Assembly (NCBI GenBank): GCA_015061545.1
Contig: SUWJ01000022.1
Span: forward strand, 1-37,090
Direction of reading: 5' to 3'
Source: Lentisphaerota bacterium
GTDB taxonomy: Bacteria > Verrucomicrobiota > Lentisphaeria > Victivallales > Victivallaceae
DNA length: 37,090 bases
The notes beneath the pieces were generated by a model. It did not search any database and had not been told where the DNA came from. It worked only from the letters and a program-made list of their open reading frames with translations. This document shows positions 24,100 through 33,356 of the stretch, piece by piece (position 1 is the first letter of the stretch; each line of letters opens with the position of its first letter). Position numbers and translations under genes: made by a program.

Positions 24100-25155
24100 T
24101 CATGCGCTGGCGCGTTTGATCAGTTTGGGCCGGATAAGTTCGCTGCGTTCAACTTTACCTTTCATTAAATTAAGCAGCTTGGTCATGGCAATACTGCCCA
24201 TTTCGTCGAAAGGCTGCCGGACGCTGGTCAGCGCGGGGTAGACGTATTGGGTGATCTCCTCGTCGTTGTAGCCCACCAGTTTGGCCTGGATGCCGATGGC
24301 AATATTGTGGTATTGCAGAAAACTGTGCAGACTGAGTGCCAGACGGTCGTTGTCGCAGAAAATTCCGATCGGCTCAGGCTGTTTCCAATCCACCATGCGG
24401 TAGAACCGTTCGATCGCATTCATAATTTGTTCGTGGGAGTGACCGTGATTGTTTATCAGCATCTGGCAGGAGCGCTGCTGGCTGGTACTCAGAGCGTTGT
24501 AGCAGCCCATCAGCCGCTGCTGCAGATAGTCGTCGTGCTGATTGTTTGCAGCAGGGATACTGCTGCCGAGAATAAAGTATTCGCGGCAATTCAGACTTTT
24601 CAGATATTCACCGGCAAGTTTTCCGCCGAGGTAATTATCGAACTTGACCGTTACGGCAGGGAAATTTTCGGGGGCGTTATTGTGTATAACCACCAGCGGG
24701 GCAGCGTTTTTGCGGAGTTTTTCCGCCATGCTCATAAAGGCAGGAACATCCCGTTCGTCAGGCGGATAATAACTCAGAACCCCCAGCACCTGACAACTGT
24801 CGGCATAGTTATTCATAAAATGATTGAAACTCTTTGAATCGGCGCAATTGTAGCAATGTATGGGCGTATTGGCTTTATTAGCTTCCTGCGTAATAGCGTT
24901 GAGCAGATCTAAAGTCAGAATGGTGCGCCCCGGCGGAATAAATACTCCCACGATCCCCACCGCGCGGCGCTGACGGTTGCTGCGCGGGCGGTAACCCAGT
25001 TGACGTGCCGCCTGCTGAACTGCCTGCGCTGTTTCGGCAGAAACCAGCCGCTGCTGCAATATATCGGTACTCAGCGCCCGGGAAACTGCCGCTTGCGAAC
25101 ACCCTGCGGCAGCGGCGATATCCTTAAGCAATATCCGTGTTATTTTTTTATTCAT
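24100..25155 (-). CDS. LacI-family transcriptional regulator
   Basis: 351 residues from the ATG at 25155 (MNKKITRILLK); a longer frame starts at 25191 without a ribosome binding site. The N-terminal LacI helix-turn-helix is ILLKDIAAAAGCSQAAVSRA (about 8-27), with the hinge-helix region RQLGYRPRSNRQRRAVGIVG. The sugar-binding periplasmic-protein-like core follows, with GEYLKSLNCREYFILGSS and PIGIFCDNDRLALSLHSFL. It ends PALTSVRQPFDEMGSIAMTK, classical for the family. It is divergent from the LamG protein gene, and palindromic TGCAAATTTGCA-type sites lie between them, so it probably represses that gene and itself until an oligosaccharide ligand binds. It may also act on the glycosidase gene on its other side. 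Confidence 0.92.
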   Translation of the reverse strand: MNKKITRILLKDIAAAAGCSQAAVSRALSTDILQQRLVSAETAQAVQQAARQLGYRPRSNRQRRAVGIVGVFIPPGRTILTLDLLNAITQEANKANTPIHCYNCADSKSFNHFMNNYADSCQVLGVLSYYPPDERDVPAFMSMAEKLRKNAAPLVVIHNNAPENFPAVTVKFDNYLGGKLAGEYLKSLNCREYFILGSSIPAANNQHDDYLQQRLMGCYNALSTSQQRSCQMLINNHGHSHEQIMNAIERFYRMVDWKQPEPIGIFCDNDRLALSLHSFLQYHNIAIGIQAKLVGYNDEEITQYVYPALTSVRQPFDEMGSIAMTKLLNLMKGKVERSELIRPKLIKRASA

Positions 25156-25214
25156 AAATTCAGCCTGTCCGTTGCACTTTAATTTTATCATTTATAATTA
25201 CAATACGGTTTTTA

Positions 25215-25269
25215 TGCAAATTTGCAAGCTTGATATGCAATTCAGATAAATTTTTTATGCAATTTGCAT
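25215..25269. promoter_or_regulatory. Cluster of palindromic LacI-type operators
   Basis: TGCAAATTTGCA (25215-25226) is a perfect 12-bp palindrome, and ATGCAATTTGCAT (25257-25269) is a perfect one around a central T. Half-sites ATGCAA occur at 25235-25240 and 25298-25303. Together they form spaced sites typical for a LacI regulator looping or cooperatively binding upstream of the divergent promoters. Confidence 0.65.
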
Positions 25270-25317
25270 TAAATGTCATTTTTTTTATTGAAATTTTATG
25301 CAAAAAATACGGCAGAG

Positions 25318-25345
25318 TTGATTTTATTTCCTTGCTGCATAATAT
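25318..25345 (+). promoter_or_regulatory. Promoter of the LamG protein gene
   Basis: TTGATT (25318-25323), 16 bases, TAATAT (25340-25345), 46 bases before the start codon and downstream of the operator cluster. Confidence 0.5.
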
Positions 25346-25391
25346 TATCGTTAAAGAAAAAATATTTTATTGATCCCAAGGAGGTAGTAAG

Positions 25392-28300
25392 ATGAATTTA
25401 TCCGCCAGATTTATATTGTTGACTTCTGCGTTAGGAACTGCGGCGCTGCTGCCTGTGACCGGCAACAGCAGCAACTGGTTCGCCCGTTACACCCACAGCA
25501 CCGCCAATCTGGTCTGTAATTACAACTTTGATGAAGGCGAGGGCAATGTGGTACGGGATAAAGTTGTCAGTAAAGGTGCTACCCTTGGGCAAGCTGTTTT
25601 CTGCGACGGATATCAACCCGAAAAGCTGATTTTCAACGGTAAATCACGCTTTCAGTACGCCGATGCAGCTTCGGCAGCGGCACGGAAGGATTTTACCGTA
25701 AGCTGTTATGTAAAGATCCAGTCGGGCGGCGGCTATTTTATTCTGAAAAAAAGTTCCTGGGGTTTGGCTTATGACAATGGCAATATTATTGCCTACATTT
25801 ACACAAAAGATAAAGAAACTGTGACCTTCCCGGCGGGAAAAGTTGATAACGCCTTCCATTTGTGGACAATGAGCGTAAAGGATAATTTGGCAACTGTTTA
25901 TTGCGACGGGCAGGTCGTGGGGCGACGTCAGCTCAAGGCGGCAGTAAATTACAGCGGTGAATTGATAAATCTGGGGCATTCCGACGGCTGGAAACCGATC
26001 GGGATCGTGGGGGAAATGCGCAACTTCAGAATTTATTCCGAAGCGTTGGCGCCTGAAACGATCCTGACGCACAGTCAAACTTTTGCCGACGGCAAACTTC
26101 CGCCCGTGGGTGTTGCGCTGGAATTGGAACTGCCGATGGGTTTGACCGACACTTTTATCGGCGATGATATCGGTTACGAAAAAAAGCCCCACGCGTTGCG
26201 TTTCAACGGCAAAGACTCTTTTGTGCAGCTGCCTGCTTATCCTGAATTGAAAAATCCTGCGGGGTTGACAGTCGGCGCATGGATCAGACCGGAGAATATC
26301 AAACCCCGCAATATGAGCGAACAGGGTTCGATCGTCAGCGCCAATTCAGGCGCCGCCGCAGGGTGGACGATCACCACTTACTACAACGGCGGGATCAGCT
26401 GCACGCTGGTAACTGATAAAGGGAAATTTTCTGCCGATGCATTCAATGTGCTGAAAAAAGGCGTCTGGCAGCACGTTGGTTTTGTGTGGGATGGAACTGT
26501 ATTGCAGCTGATGGTCAACGGCCGCCCCGTCGGGCAGAGCGTCAACGCACCCGGCAAACTCAAGGCCTATACCGATCGACCCGTGCTCGGACGCATTGCC
26601 GACCGCAACAGCGGATTTTTCCACGGCGATATTGACGAGCTGAAGATCTACAGCATGGGTTTGAGTTTTGACCGCGATCCTGATACGGGTAAAGCGATCA
26701 GCAAAAACGTTGTCAATACCGATATTGCTCCGCGCAAAGAACCGCTGTATCATTTTCCCGGAATGGAAAATGCAGTTTCCACGGTGCCGGTGCTGGTGGA
26801 TTTTGAAGACGTAAACGCATGGCGGATCGAGTATTTCAAGAATATATCCCAGGCGGACTTCTGCCGCAGCAACGATGACCGGCTCTGGGGAAATTATACC
26901 GGTAAACTCATTATTCAAAGCGGTACGCATTTTGATCCCGAACGCAAGCGCGCCAATCTTTATCCGCCGCAGGAATTGCCGATCGAAGGCGATTTTGACC
27001 ATGTAAGTTTGTGGGTTTCGGCTCAGAACTGGACCTATGCTTCGGGTATGAAAATAAGTGTTACGCTGCGCGATGCCAGCGGCAAGACGCATACGATTCC
27101 GCTGCAAAGCAAAGAACACCCCTTTGTTTACTGGTCGGGGTGGGGAGTATTTATAAAAAAGTTGCCTGAAAATATTGCCAAACCAGCCAAGTTTGTCAAC
27201 CTGTCGTTTTATGATTTCAACGGCAATAAGCAGGAAGTTTATTATCTGGATAATCTGAGCTTTTTCAAAAAGCCCGAACCGATACAGGAAAATATTCAGC
27301 TGCCAAGCTACAGCGATATGGGGTTGGCGCATCTGCCCGGATCTACCGTGCCTGCCGTGACGGGCAAAAAGCCGTCAGTTAAACTCAGTACCGGGGACGG
27401 AGAGTTTGTTTTCGAGGTTGCTGCCAACGACAATATCCAATATATTTACCGCCCCGTCAGCGGTACTTTGAGCGATTTGCAGGTAGTTTTCAACGGCGGA
27501 AAACCTTTCAGCGCTATGTATAACGGCGGTTTTGCCTTTGTCGGTATTGACGGTAAATTGCTGGAACCGGGTAATCCTGAGCTGACCGCAAAACTCAAAA
27601 ACAGCCGCGTGGAAGGCAAAAAACTTTTTACTCAATGGCAATGGTTCTATAAGGGTAAAGCTCTGGCGGAAACCACTCTGGCAATGGAAGTGCGCAATCA
27701 GAGTCTGGCAATAGAGTTTTCCGGCGGCAGCAACCGGGTTTATGCCGTAAAAACGGGGTCGGTAAAGGGGATCGAAGATTACAAACTCAATACCATACCT
27801 TACTGGGTGATGCGCCCCAATAAGGGCAAAGACCCGATGGTGTTGACTTGCGATGACTTTTTTGTTTCGGTCTTTGCTGATATTTATTCCAGCGGAGCTT
27901 CTGATATGCTCGGCAGTTCCGGCGTACTTGCCGACCGCAGCGCCGCGATCAACGGCGGTACGCTTTACAATGTTAAAACCGACGGCAGCCGCAACGAAGT
28001 AAAGGAGCTGATCTTTCTTAATGTAAGCAGTAAACTCGGCGGTGTACTGCCGCATCTTGCCAATCGCCCCAACCCCACGATGAATATAACGCGCGACGCG
28101 ATCTGGGTTACGCGTATGTGGTACGATGTAATGCCTATGCCCAACTATTTTGAACGGGCTTACGGTTTGCTGGCGCTTTATCACCGCTACGGTATGCGTA
28201 ACTTGTTTGTGCGCGATCACCAGACGCTTTACCGGCAGTACTCCCCCAAGCGGCGGGGCGGTTTTGAAGGGTGTGTGGATTCGATCCACGCCGATATCGG

Positions 28301-29585
28301 CGGCGATACTGCCGCGGCGGAATACTTTGAACGCGCCAATCGTGAACTCAAGTACCGCATGGGGCTTTACAGCAATTTTACGCTGATTCCGCCCACGATG
28401 CCCAAGATTTTTGATTACAACGTCGTCACGCTGGACAGCGAAGGCAATCCCCGTTACGGATCAGGCGAAACGCTGATGTACAAGCATCACTATATGCTTT
28501 CGCTGCAGCGCAAAGTCAATGATGTGCTGAAAAGCAAATTCAATCTGACTTTAAGTTATCCCGATCAATACACCTGCCGCGCTCCGTGGGATTTTACCGA
28601 TTACGATGCAGCTATGCCCGAAGCCGGCAAGCTGGATCCTGCGATCCGCGTACTTGCCAAGTGTTCGCTGGTGGAACGCGATGACTTTGCCGTGACACTT
28701 TCTGAAGGTGTGACCCAGTGGATGTTTGCGGGGATCGTTGACAGCTACGCCCAGCCCGGCTCGGCGGCGGATCCGGTTTTTCCTGAATTTCAGCTGCGGC
28801 AGATCCATATGCTGAACAATGATTGCGGAACGCATCTCTCGCTGCTGTTCAACGGCGATCCCAAAGGGGTTGACCGGGCGCTTGCCCAGCAGCTGGCGAA
28901 CGGTACGATTGGACATCTTTACGGCGTTGTCGGTGGAGCGCCGCCGAAAAAAATCGCTTTTGAAAAACTCAAGAGCTACTATATAAGTAAGGAATTGCAG
29001 AAGTATTATGCGGGAATCGCTGTGGAAAAACTTTTGTATCACGTTGACGGCAAATTCCTGACTGCCGAAGAAGTTTTGCGTCGGGGCGCGATTGGCAATA
29101 ATCAAATATATATAAAATACGTCAACGGTCTGGAAGTCTGGAGCAATGCCAACGGCAAAGCATCGTGGCAGATCAACGCCAACGGCAAAGATATTCTGCT
29201 GCCCGCTTACGGTTACTACGCTTTGCTCCCCGGCAAGATCGAAACCGGTTCGGTAATGGAAAATAACCGACGGGTGGATTTTTCGCTGGGCAGCGATTAT
29301 ATTTACGGTAACGGCAATGGCGTTTTGCGCAACTGGGGTTTGTTTGAAGGTGCCAATGCCTATGCTGCGATCAAAGAAAATAACACAGTTGAACTGATCG
29401 TTGTACCGTTCAAAAAGTCTGAAAAAGTTACCGTTGATCTTGCCCATGCTTACTTGAAAGGCAAAAAACGCGTTATCGCGCTGGACGAAGCAGGTAATAC
29501 TCTCTGGCAAAAAAATATCGGCAACGAAGGTAAACTGGTAATCGACTGGAACGATAAGCTCGTAAGCTGTAAATTTTCTGAATAA
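25392..29585 (+). CDS. Secreted protein with two LamG-like domains and a putative glycan-active domain
   Basis: 1397 residues with a perfect aaggaggt ribosome binding site. A signal peptide is at the N terminus (FILLTSALGTAALLPVTG). Two concanavalin-like LamG domains follow: about 35-230 (NYNFDEGEGN.. to MRNFRIYSEAL) and about 265-430 (HALRFNGKDSFVQLP.., VWQHVGFVWDGTVLQLMVNG, IDELKIYSMGL). A carbohydrate-binding-like stretch (about 470-630) leads to a large C-terminal catalytic-looking region with TRDAIWVTRMWYDVMPMP, NLFVRDHQTLYRQYS and SFPDQYTC-like motifs. The enzyme family is not one I can name; resemblance to large TIM-barrel glycosidases is an inference. It is divergent from a LacI regulator. 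It likely degrades a complex glycan together with the 1147-residue neighbour. Confidence 0.72.
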   Translation: MNLSARFILLTSALGTAALLPVTGNSSNWFARYTHSTANLVCNYNFDEGEGNVVRDKVVSKGATLGQAVFCDGYQPEKLIFNGKSRFQYADAASAAARKDFTVSCYVKIQSGGGYFILKKSSWGLAYDNGNIIAYIYTKDKETVTFPAGKVDNAFHLWTMSVKDNLATVYCDGQVVGRRQLKAAVNYSGELINLGHSDGWKPIGIVGEMRNFRIYSEALAPETILTHSQTFADGKLPPVGVALELELPMGLTDTFIGDDIGYEKKPHALRFNGKDSFVQLPAYPELKNPAGLTVGAWIRPENIKPRNMSEQGSIVSANSGAAAGWTITTYYNGGISCTLVTDKGKFSADAFNVLKKGVWQHVGFVWDGTVLQLMVNGRPVGQSVNAPGKLKAYTDRPVLGRIADRNSGFFHGDIDELKIYSMGLSFDRDPDTGKAISKNVVNTDIAPRKEPLYHFPGMENAVSTVPVLVDFEDVNAWRIEYFKNISQADFCRSNDDRLWGNYTGKLIIQSGTHFDPERKRANLYPPQELPIEGDFDHVSLWVSAQNWTYASGMKISVTLRDASGKTHTIPLQSKEHPFVYWSGWGVFIKKLPENIAKPAKFVNLSFYDFNGNKQEVYYLDNLSFFKKPEPIQENIQLPSYSDMGLAHLPGSTVPAVTGKKPSVKLSTGDGEFVFEVAANDNIQYIYRPVSGTLSDLQVVFNGGKPFSAMYNGGFAFVGIDGKLLEPGNPELTAKLKNSRVEGKKLFTQWQWFYKGKALAETTLAMEVRNQSLAIEFSGGSNRVYAVKTGSVKGIEDYKLNTIPYWVMRPNKGKDPMVLTCDDFFVSVFADIYSSGASDMLGSSGVLADRSAAINGGTLYNVKTDGSRNEVKELIFLNVSSKLGGVLPHLANRPNPTMNITRDAIWVTRMWYDVMPMPNYFERAYGLLALYHRYGMRNLFVRDHQTLYRQYSPKRRGGFEGCVDSIHADIGGDTAAAEYFERANRELKYRMGLYSNFTLIPPTMPKIFDYNVVTLDSEGNPRYGSGETLMYKHHYMLSLQRKVNDVLKSKFNLTLSYPDQYTCRAPWDFTDYDAAMPEAGKLDPAIRVLAKCSLVERDDFAVTLSEGVTQWMFAGIVDSYAQPGSAADPVFPEFQLRQIHMLNNDCGTHLSLLFNGDPKGVDRALAQQLANGTIGHLYGVVGGAPPKKIAFEKLKSYYISKELQKYYAGIAVEKLLYHVDGKFLTAEEVLRRGAIGNNQIYIKYVNGLEVWSNANGKASWQINANGKDILLPAYGYYALLPGKIETGSVMENNRRVDFSLGSDYIYGNGNGVLRNWGLFEGANAYAAIKENNTVELIVVPFKKSEKVTVDLAHAYLKGKKRVIALDEAGNTLWQKNIGNEGKLVIDWNDKLVSCKFSE

Positions 29586-29608
29586 AGTCAACTGCAGCCG
29601 GAATTTAC

Positions 29609-29725
29609 TTGATCAAAATATATACCCGGCTTTATCTGCAGGATGGCGAGGTGCTGACAAGCGGAGCAGTTCCCGATCGGTATAAAATCTTTTTGCTTGA
29701 CTGCAATGCTGATTTCAGCTGTTGA
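29609..29725 (+). CDS. Possible 38-codon ORF or gene fragment
   Basis: From a TTG at 29609 the frame reads IKIYTRLYLQDGEVLTSGAV then about 15 more residues to TGA. The residue pattern looks protein-like (alternating strand then a Gly turn), but there is no clear ribosome binding site and the end overlaps the stop of the opposite gene. It may be a remnant of a larger gene. The function is unknown. Confidence 0.2.
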   Translation: MIKIYTRLYLQDGEVLTSGAVPDRYKIFLLDCNADFSC

Positions 29726-29960
29726 GTTCGCCGAAAACATCCCGCAGTTCTTCAGCAGAGGCCGTACGGATAGTGCGGCCTTTTTTCGCCAGTTTTTCGC
29801 CGACTTTGATGGCGGTTTCGGTCATTTTTTCGTGAGTTTCTTCCGAGCCGCCCATCAGCACAAAATCTTCGCCTTTGGTGAAGCGTTTATGCCCGTCTTT
29901 ATTGTCAAAACCTACGCCCAGCAGCATACGTTGGCGCAATTCATCGTCGTTGGCTCTCAT
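29715..29960 (-). CDS. Small conserved-looking hypothetical protein
   Basis: 81 residues, soluble and charged. Its start overlaps the stop of the upstream gene by four bases (ATGA), so it is translationally coupled. The pattern LRQRMLLGVGFDNKDGHKRF, then EDFVLMGGSEETHEKMTETA and an amphipathic helix, looks like a conserved small family seen in related phyla, but I cannot name one. It is the last gene of the ribBA-to-TIM-barrel operon. Confidence 0.75.
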   Translation of the reverse strand: MRANDDELRQRMLLGVGFDNKDGHKRFTKGEDFVLMGGSEETHEKMTETAIKVGEKLAKKGRTIRTASAEELRDVFGELNS

Positions 29961-30736
29961 CTTGCATCACTTTCCAAGTTAATCTTTCTGACCATGGTTG
30001 CGAGTTCTTCCAGATCTGCCCGACCTGACGGAGCAATGTAAAAATCAATATCCTGCCGGAAACATTTTATCACTTCCACCACCGGTTCGATATGCTGGTA
30101 AAGCAGTTTGTTCCCCAATTCGCTGGAGTAGCAGAATCTTATGCAGGCGGTATCAAAACGGAAATGCCGCAGCAGATCCGGCCAGTTCACGTTGCTTTTC
30201 AGCAGTTCGTGGGGATTGATATCCAATGCCAGCTTGACCCGGTAATTGGCAAGTTTATGCAGCAAGCTGATGCTTTCCAGCGCAGGAATCGCGCCCGAAC
30301 CGGGCATCCTTATTGCCAGCGCCAGCGTCTGCTGATAGTATTCCCGATCACCGGCGGTACTGCGCAGAATATCATCGAAGACCCTTCGTTTGGCATCGTC
30401 CTGCGCCAGCATCTCCCAATCAGGATCAATGGAAAAATATTCCGCATTGCAGGAATGGGCGCAGCTCATAAGTTGCCGCAGCTGCTTTTTATATTCATTA
30501 ATAATAGCGGGATTTTCATCTGACAGCAAACTGGTCAGCGATGGCGACATAAGATTGCGGAAGTTGAAAAATTCAAACTCATCCAGCAATCGCAGCTGAC
30601 TGCGCATGGCGGCGGCATCGGCAGCAATTTCGCCGGAAAATTCCAGCAGCTCAAACTCTTCAGGCACATTCTGCAGAGTCAGCAGTTCTTCCAAATTGTT
30701 GTAAGGCAGCGACAGACCGATCCTGATATTTGCCAT
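29957..30736 (-). CDS. TIM-barrel protein, sugar phosphate isomerase/epimerase-like
   Basis: 259 residues from the ATG at 30736; longer frames overlap ribE and read unlike the family. Strand-helix alternation suggests a xylose-isomerase-like barrel: IRIGLSLPYNNLEELLT, FELLEFSGEI, EYFSIDPDWEM, VKLALDINPHELLK, ACIRFCYSSELG, and IDFYIAPSGRADLEELATM. The usual His/Glu metal ligands are not all obvious, so it may be a divergent member. The gene is 2 bases after ribE and overlaps the next gene by four bases, so it belongs to the riboflavin operon. Substrate unknown. Confidence 0.65.
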   Translation of the reverse strand: MANIRIGLSLPYNNLEELLTLQNVPEEFELLEFSGEIAADAAAMRSQLRLLDEFEFFNFRNLMSPSLTSLLSDENPAIINEYKKQLRQLMSCAHSCNAEYFSIDPDWEMLAQDDAKRRVFDDILRSTAGDREYYQQTLALAIRMPGSGAIPALESISLLHKLANYRVKLALDINPHELLKSNVNWPDLLRHFRFDTACIRFCYSSELGNKLLYQHIEPVVEVIKCFRQDIDFYIAPSGRADLEELATMVRKINLESDAR

Positions 30737-30738
30737 TT

Positions 30739-31377
30739 TTACTTGATAAATCCTGCTGAAAAAAGTTTTTCCATAGTTATATTGCTTGATGGCGTATTGA
30801 TTGCCTGTATATAACGGGCAGCATAGCGCGCCATGAGATCGGCTTCCAGATTGACCGGATCCCCGCTGCGGCGTTGGCACAATGCGGTGTTGTTCCGCGT
30901 TACGGGTATAAGCTCCACGGTAAATTCATTTTCGCTGACCGATACTACCGTCAGCGAAATCCCGTCGATGGCAATACTGCCTTTTTCAGCCACCAGCGCA
31001 CGGATGTTTTCCGGCAGTTCCACCGTCAGGAGCATATCGCCGCCGGGAAGCTGCTGCCAGCGGCGGACTTTTGCCGCTGCGTCAACGTGCCCTGTCACCA
31101 GATGACCATCCAGCGGCGAACCCAGCCGCAGCGCCCGTTCCAGATTGACCATACTGCCGACGGCAAGCGCTCCGAGATTGGTACGCTTGAGCGTTTCGGG
31201 TAAAGTGTGAAATGTCAGCACGCTGCCCTGCTGCCGTTCCAGCGTAAGACAGGTACCGTTGACGGCGATGCTTTCGCCGAACTGCAGATCGCTCCAGACA
31301 TCTTCAACGGCAATTTCCAGCGCCAGCGCCTGGCAGCTTTTGATGATACCGCATTTTTCGATCAATCCAGTAAACAT
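30739..31377 (-). CDS. ribE: Riboflavin synthase alpha chain
   Basis: Dismutates two 6,7-dimethyl-8-ribityllumazine molecules to riboflavin. 212 residues with the duplicated lumazine-binding barrel. The start MFTGLIEKCG is diagnostic, GESIAVNGTCLTLE is the first active-site loop, and GSPLDGHLVTGHVDAAAKV and GSIAIDGISLTVVSV belong to the second half. IPVTRNNTALCQRRSGDPVN is a typical C-terminal segment. It follows ribD by 4 bases and precedes the TIM-barrel gene by 2, so it is tightly coupled in the operon. Confidence 0.96.
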   Translation of the reverse strand: MFTGLIEKCGIIKSCQALALEIAVEDVWSDLQFGESIAVNGTCLTLERQQGSVLTFHTLPETLKRTNLGALAVGSMVNLERALRLGSPLDGHLVTGHVDAAAKVRRWQQLPGGDMLLTVELPENIRALVAEKGSIAIDGISLTVVSVSENEFTVELIPVTRNNTALCQRRSGDPVNLEADLMARYAARYIQAINTPSSNITMEKLFSAGFIK

Positions 31378-31381
31378 ATTT

Positions 31382-32419
31382 CTACTTTCTGCTCTGTATG
31401 ACTTTGCCGCTTACGATCAAATCGTTGCCGGCTCGTTTAACACTCAATTTTTCCAGCTCAAAGGCTTCTGCCAGTTGAGCCGGATTGGCGCCGCCGACCA
31501 CGCTGCGGCTGTTGCGTCCGGTCAGGATCTTGGGGGCAATATGAAATTCCACCTCATCCACTACCTTGTTTTGTATTGCCGCTGCCGCCAGTTCCCCGCC
31601 GCCTTCGATCAGCAAAGCGGTGATCTTTCTGCTGCCCATTTCCAGCAAAAGTTCCTGCCAGGCGGCGGCATCCTGCGGTGCGACGCAGAAAACTTCTTCG
31701 TCAGCGGGAAAATATTTGCCGGTAAACTCTTCCTGCCGCTGCCGTGTGTAAATATATTTTATCGGCTGACACGGCCAATCTGCTGGATCGCGCACGATCA
31801 ACCCGGGGTGATCATGCCGCACGGTTTCGCCGCCTGCCATGATCGCATCGCACCAGCGGCGCAATTTCTGAACCCGTTTCCGCGCCGCTTCGCCGGTTAT
31901 CCATTTGGAATCGCCCGATTCGGTGGCGATCTTGCCATCAAGGGTCATTGCCATTTTAAGTATAACATAGGGCTTCTGTCGGGTGATGTGAGCAAAGAAT
32001 GCTTTGTTCAGCTCAATAGCTTCATTGCCACAAATGCCTGATTCCACTTCGATCCCTGCCGTACGCAGCAGCTCAAAACCTTTACCCGCATGGGCAGGAT
32101 TGAAATCTTCGCAAGCGGCAACCACCCGCCGTATTCCAGCGCGCTTGATCGCCTCCACGCAGGGCGGTGTGCGACCGAACGTGCTGCATGGCTCCAATGT
32201 AACATAAATCGTTGCATCTTTTGCCGCGCTGCCCGCATCGTTCAGCGCGTGGACCTCGGCGTGAGGCGTACCGGCTTTTTTATGAAATCCTTTGCCGACA
32301 ACCTGACCGTTTTTGACCACCACGGCTCCCACCATGGGGTTGGGCGAGGTCATCCCCCAGGCTTTCTGCGCCAGTTTCAGCGCCATATGCATATATTTGC
32401 GGTCGTCTTGGCTTGCCAT
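31382..32419 (-). CDS. ribD: Bifunctional deaminase/reductase RibD
   Basis: Deaminates and then reduces the pyrimidine intermediate in riboflavin synthesis. 345 residues from the ATG at 32419; an upstream TTG at 32431 is less likely. The deaminase domain comes first: MTSPNPMVGAVVVKNGQ, the zinc motif TPHAEVHAL, and PCSTFGRTPPC (Cys-Cys ligands). The reductase domain follows from about 150: ILKMAMTLDGKIATESGDSK, WITGEAARKRVQKLR, and ALLIEGGGELAAAAI (NADPH-binding Gly-rich region). It lies 16 bases after ftsY and 4 before ribE. Confidence 0.96.
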   Translation of the reverse strand: MASQDDRKYMHMALKLAQKAWGMTSPNPMVGAVVVKNGQVVGKGFHKKAGTPHAEVHALNDAGSAAKDATIYVTLEPCSTFGRTPPCVEAIKRAGIRRVVAACEDFNPAHAGKGFELLRTAGIEVESGICGNEAIELNKAFFAHITRQKPYVILKMAMTLDGKIATESGDSKWITGEAARKRVQKLRRWCDAIMAGGETVRHDHPGLIVRDPADWPCQPIKYIYTRQRQEEFTGKYFPADEEVFCVAPQDAAAWQELLLEMGSRKITALLIEGGGELAAAAIQNKVVDEVEFHIAPKILTGRNSRSVVGGANPAQLAEAFELEKLSVKRAGNDLIVSGKVIQSRK

Positions 32420-32435
32420 AGTTTTATACAATTAT

Positions 32436-33356
32436 TTATTCTTCGGGGAACAGCGCCCGGGCGTACATATCAGGATCGAACTCCTGCAAATCCTCCGGCG
32501 CTTCGCCAAACCCGGTAAAGAAGGTCGGCAGTTCAAATTCACGGTGGATCGCCACGGTCATGCCGCCTTTGCCTGAACCATCCAGCTTGGTCAGCACCAA
32601 ACCCGTAAGATTGGCTGATTTGCTGAATTCCCGCGCCTGACTCAAGGCGTTGGAGCCCAGACTGGCATCCACCGTCAGCCAGACTTCGTGAGGCGCGCCC
32701 GGCGCTGCTTTGCCGATAGCGCGGACGATCTTGCTCAATTCATCCATCAGCGCTTTGCGGGTCTGCTGGCGTCCGGCGGTATCGATCAGCAGGATATCTG
32801 CTTTTTCGCGGACAGCGTATTCGGCGCTCTGATACGCCACGCTGGCTGGATCAGCTCCCGGATTTCCGGCAATTACCACCGAATCGGTGCGCTTGCCCCA
32901 CAGCTGCAGCTGTTCGACCGCGGCAGCGCGGAAGGTATCGGCTGCTCCCAGCACCACTTTTTTGCCTTCGCTGCGCCAGCGGGCAGCCAGTTTGCCGATA
33001 GTGGTGGTCTTGCCTGAGCCGTTGACGCCCACCATCAGGATTATCTGCACCTGACCAGCTTCGGGTTGATTGATGGAGCGCTGATTTCTGCGCAGTATTT
33101 CCGCCACCAGCACCGCGGCTTCCTGATACATATCTGCGCTGCTGGAAATCTTGCCCAGATCGTAAGCATCTTTCAATTCTTTTACTATTTCAGCCGAAGC
33201 CTTGACCCCGAAATCGGCGGCGATCAGAGCAAACTCCAGCTCCTCGAACATCGCTGCATCCCACTTGCGGGTACCTGTAAACAGCCCGGCAATGGAGCGG
33301 GATACGCCGATGGCAGTCTTTTGCAGACCGCGCTTGAAAACCGAAAAGATCGACAT
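32436..33356 (-). CDS. ftsY: Signal recognition particle receptor FtsY
   Basis: GTPase docking SRP at the membrane for co-translational insertion. 306 residues, the short NG-type without the long acidic A domain. An N domain of helices leads to the G domain: P-loop GVNGSGKTTTIGKLAARW (about 115), GAADTFRAAAVEQLQ, DILLIDTAGRQ (G3), and VLTKLDGSGKGGMTVAI (G4), ending FTGFGEAPEDLQEFDPD. The usual DAxxGQNA is DASLGSNA here. Its ATG overlaps the nusB stop (TAATG), so it is coupled to nusB. Confidence 0.97.
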   Translation of the reverse strand: MSIFSVFKRGLQKTAIGVSRSIAGLFTGTRKWDAAMFEELEFALIAADFGVKASAEIVKELKDAYDLGKISSSADMYQEAAVLVAEILRRNQRSINQPEAGQVQIILMVGVNGSGKTTTIGKLAARWRSEGKKVVLGAADTFRAAAVEQLQLWGKRTDSVVIAGNPGADPASVAYQSAEYAVREKADILLIDTAGRQQTRKALMDELSKIVRAIGKAAPGAPHEVWLTVDASLGSNALSQAREFSKSANLTGLVLTKLDGSGKGGMTVAIHREFELPTFFTGFGEAPEDLQEFDPDMYARALFPEE

